Positions 44,301-45,775 of a DNA stretch of 45,775 nucleotides are shown piece after piece. Position numbers and translations under genes: made by a program. The first letter of the stretch is position 1. Each line of letters opens with the position of its first letter. The DNA comes from Gammaproteobacteria bacterium. Its GTDB lineage: Bacteria; Pseudomonadota; Gammaproteobacteria; SZUA-21. The stretch spans positions 1 to 45,775 of the forward strand of contig QILK01000119.1 of the NCBI GenBank assembly GCA_003233345.1, in the 5' to 3' direction. Below the pieces are notes generated by a model. It was not told the DNA's origin, did no database searches, and saw only the letters and a program-made list of their open reading frames with translations.

Positions 44301-45775
44301 GTGGCGGATTATAAAAACACGCTAAATTTACCGAAAACAAAATTTCCGATGAAAGCTAATCTGGTTCAAAAGGAACCAATGATGCTCAAAGAGTGGGAGA
44401 AGATGGATTTGTATGGGCAGTTATGCAAAGCGGGCTCTGGCAAAGAGCAGTTTATTTTGCACGATGGTCCTCCCTATGCCAATGGTGAAATTCACATAGG
44501 CCATGCCGTTAATAAAATTTTAAAAGATATTATTGTTAAATCCAAGCGCTTGAGTGGTTATGATGCGCCCTATGTACCGGGTTGGGATTGCCATGGTTTA
44601 CCGATCGAAACACAGGTCGAAAAAACCGAAGGCCGGGTCGGTAAAAAATTGAATGCCCAGGAGTTTCGCAAGGCTTGCCGTAAATATGCCGGTAAACAGG
44701 TGAATAAACAACGTAAGGATTTTATTCGTCTTGGTATATTGGGCGAATGGGATAACCCCTACTTGACACTGGATTACAAATTTGAAGCGGATATTGTGCG
44801 TTCGTTTGGAAAGATCGTCGACAATGGCCATGTGCAAAAGGGTTTTAAGCCGGTTTACTGGTGTACCGACTGTCGTTCTTCGCTGGCGGAGGCGGAAGTT
44901 GAATATGCACCACGGACATCGCCTGCGATCGATGTGCGTTTTAAAGTGCTGGATCAACAGGCGTTAATCAGTCGTTGTCATCATGTGGAAGGCAAATCAG
45001 GCATCGGTGATATATCGGTTATCATCTGGACCACCACCCCTTGGACGTTGCCGGCCAATCAGGCGGTCGCCATTAATGCTGAGTTTGAATATGCGGTTGT
45101 CCAGGTAATGAGTTACCGAGGCAAAGAACGTTATGTCGTCGCCGAAGACATGCTAAAGGATGTGATGGGTCGTTATGATATCGATGATTATCGTGTTGTG
45201 GCTTATTGCCGAGGCGATGCGCTTGAAGGAATCAAACTTAAACATCCTTTTTACGATCGTGAGGTTCCGCTCATACTGGGTGAACATGTTACCCTCGAAG
45301 CTGGTACTGGTGCTGTCCATACTGCACCGGGACATGGGCAGGAAGATTATGTAGTCGGCAGTCGTTATAACTTGCGGGTGGAAAACCCGGTAGGTGGCGA
45401 TGGATGTTTTCTCGATGATACCGAGATATTCGCCGGACAACATGTCTTTGCGGCCAATGACAGTGTTATCGAAACGCTAAAAGCCAAGGGTACCCTGGTG
45501 CATCACGAGGCGATTAACCATAGTTATCCCCATTGTTGGCGACACAAGCAAACCCCCATCATTTTCCGGGCAACACCGCAATGGTTTATCAGTATGCAGG
45601 TTAATGGCTTGCAGCAAATGGCGATTGATGAGATTAAAAAAGTGGAGTGGTTCCCGGCATGGGGACAAGAGCGTATGCATACTATGGTTGATAGCCGGCC
45701 CGATTGGTGTGTGTCGCGGCAACGCACCTGGGGGGTGCCGATTACCTTATTTGTGCATAAAAAAACCGGTGAACT
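44301..45775 (+). CDS. ileS: Isoleucyl-tRNA synthetase, partial at window end
   Basis: The N-terminal 491 codons of IleS (full length about 930-940); the gene runs out of the window without a stop. It starts at GTG with AAGGGG six to ten bases upstream, and homology to E. coli IleS begins at the next residues ([10 protein letters not shown]). The catalytic signature [16 protein letters not shown] and [12 protein letters not shown], then the editing domain ([16 protein letters not shown]), are intact. It follows ribF by 66 bases. Confidence 0.96.
   Translation, partial: MADYKNTLNLPKTKFPMKANLVQKEPMMLKEWEKMDLYGQLCKAGSGKEQFILHDGPPYANGEIHIGHAVNKILKDIIVKSKRLSGYDAPYVPGWDCHGLPIETQVEKTEGRVGKKLNAQEFRKACRKYAGKQVNKQRKDFIRLGILGEWDNPYLTLDYKFEADIVRSFGKIVDNGHVQKGFKPVYWCTDCRSSLAEAEVEYAPRTSPAIDVRFKVLDQQALISRCHHVEGKSGIGDISVIIWTTTPWTLPANQAVAINAEFEYAVVQVMSYRGKERYVVAEDMLKDVMGRYDIDDYRVVAYCRGDALEGIKLKHPFYDREVPLILGEHVTLEAGTGAVHTAPGHGQEDYVVGSRYNLRVENPVGGDGCFLDDTEIFAGQHVFAANDSVIETLKAKGTLVHHEAINHSYPHCWRHKQTPIIFRATPQWFISMQVNGLQQMAIDEIKKVEWFPAWGQERMHTMVDSRPDWCVSRQRTWGVPITLFVHKKTGE

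Overview
This window looks like a chromosomal segment of an AT-leaning (roughly 40% GC by eye) gammaproteobacterium. The right end carries a housekeeping order typical of that class: ispB divergent from rplU-rpmA, then obgE, proB, rpsT on the opposite strand, murJ-ribF-ileS. The left and centre are accessory: mixed orientation, long AT-rich gaps, toxin-antitoxin modules, gene fragments, REP-like repeats and orphan secreted proteins.

Layout. 1-3.2 kb: a hairpin repeat, a DUF4173-type membrane protein and an orphan FliB-like (flagellin lysine N-methylase) protein. 3.5-10.4 kb: a probable two-gene defence module, an M48-type metalloprotease overlapping a very large DUF4011 / SF1 helicase / nuclease-like / WGR protein that is split by a frameshift near 8.2 kb. 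10.8-14.3 kb: Phd/VapC and VapB/VapC pairs around L-serine dehydratase. 14.5-17.4 kb: a hydrolase remnant joined to a histidine-kinase remnant, then small secreted or membrane proteins and a TolB-like propeller. 17.7-20.5 kb: a Fic protein, fragments of a PHP-ATPase and of antirestriction ArdA, a terminator, three tandem tRNA genes with leucine anticodons but short variable loops, and a cyclic-phosphate-processing (cREC) protein. 20.9-25.5 kb: NlpC/P60 lipoprotein, YpeA acetyltransferase, an Mqo-like oxidoreductase, and two overlapping RlaP-family nucleotidyltransferases. 26.1-30.9 kb: the prkA-yeaH-spoVR stress operon. 31-35.7 kb: His-rich secreted proteins and a LysR/cupin divergent pair. 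35.7-45.8 kb: the housekeeping block.

How the genes may work together. The left half reads as a partly decayed defence/mobile region. A recurring theme is RNA: two VapC-type RNases, three unconventional tRNAs, a cREC protein and two RlaP nucleotidyltransferases (families associated with RNA repair). No RNA ligase is present, so a joint system is only an inference. The prkA-yeaH-spoVR genes form a clear operon. In the housekeeping block, two proteins are unusual: L21 has a long lysine/alanine histone-H1-like tail, and MurJ has an extra roughly 190-residue block that looks like a diverged internal duplication of four membrane segments.

Strongest leads: the tRNA triplet, the MurJ duplication, and the M48 / DUF4011-helicase-WGR pair. 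All family assignments come from motif reading by eye; no database search was run.
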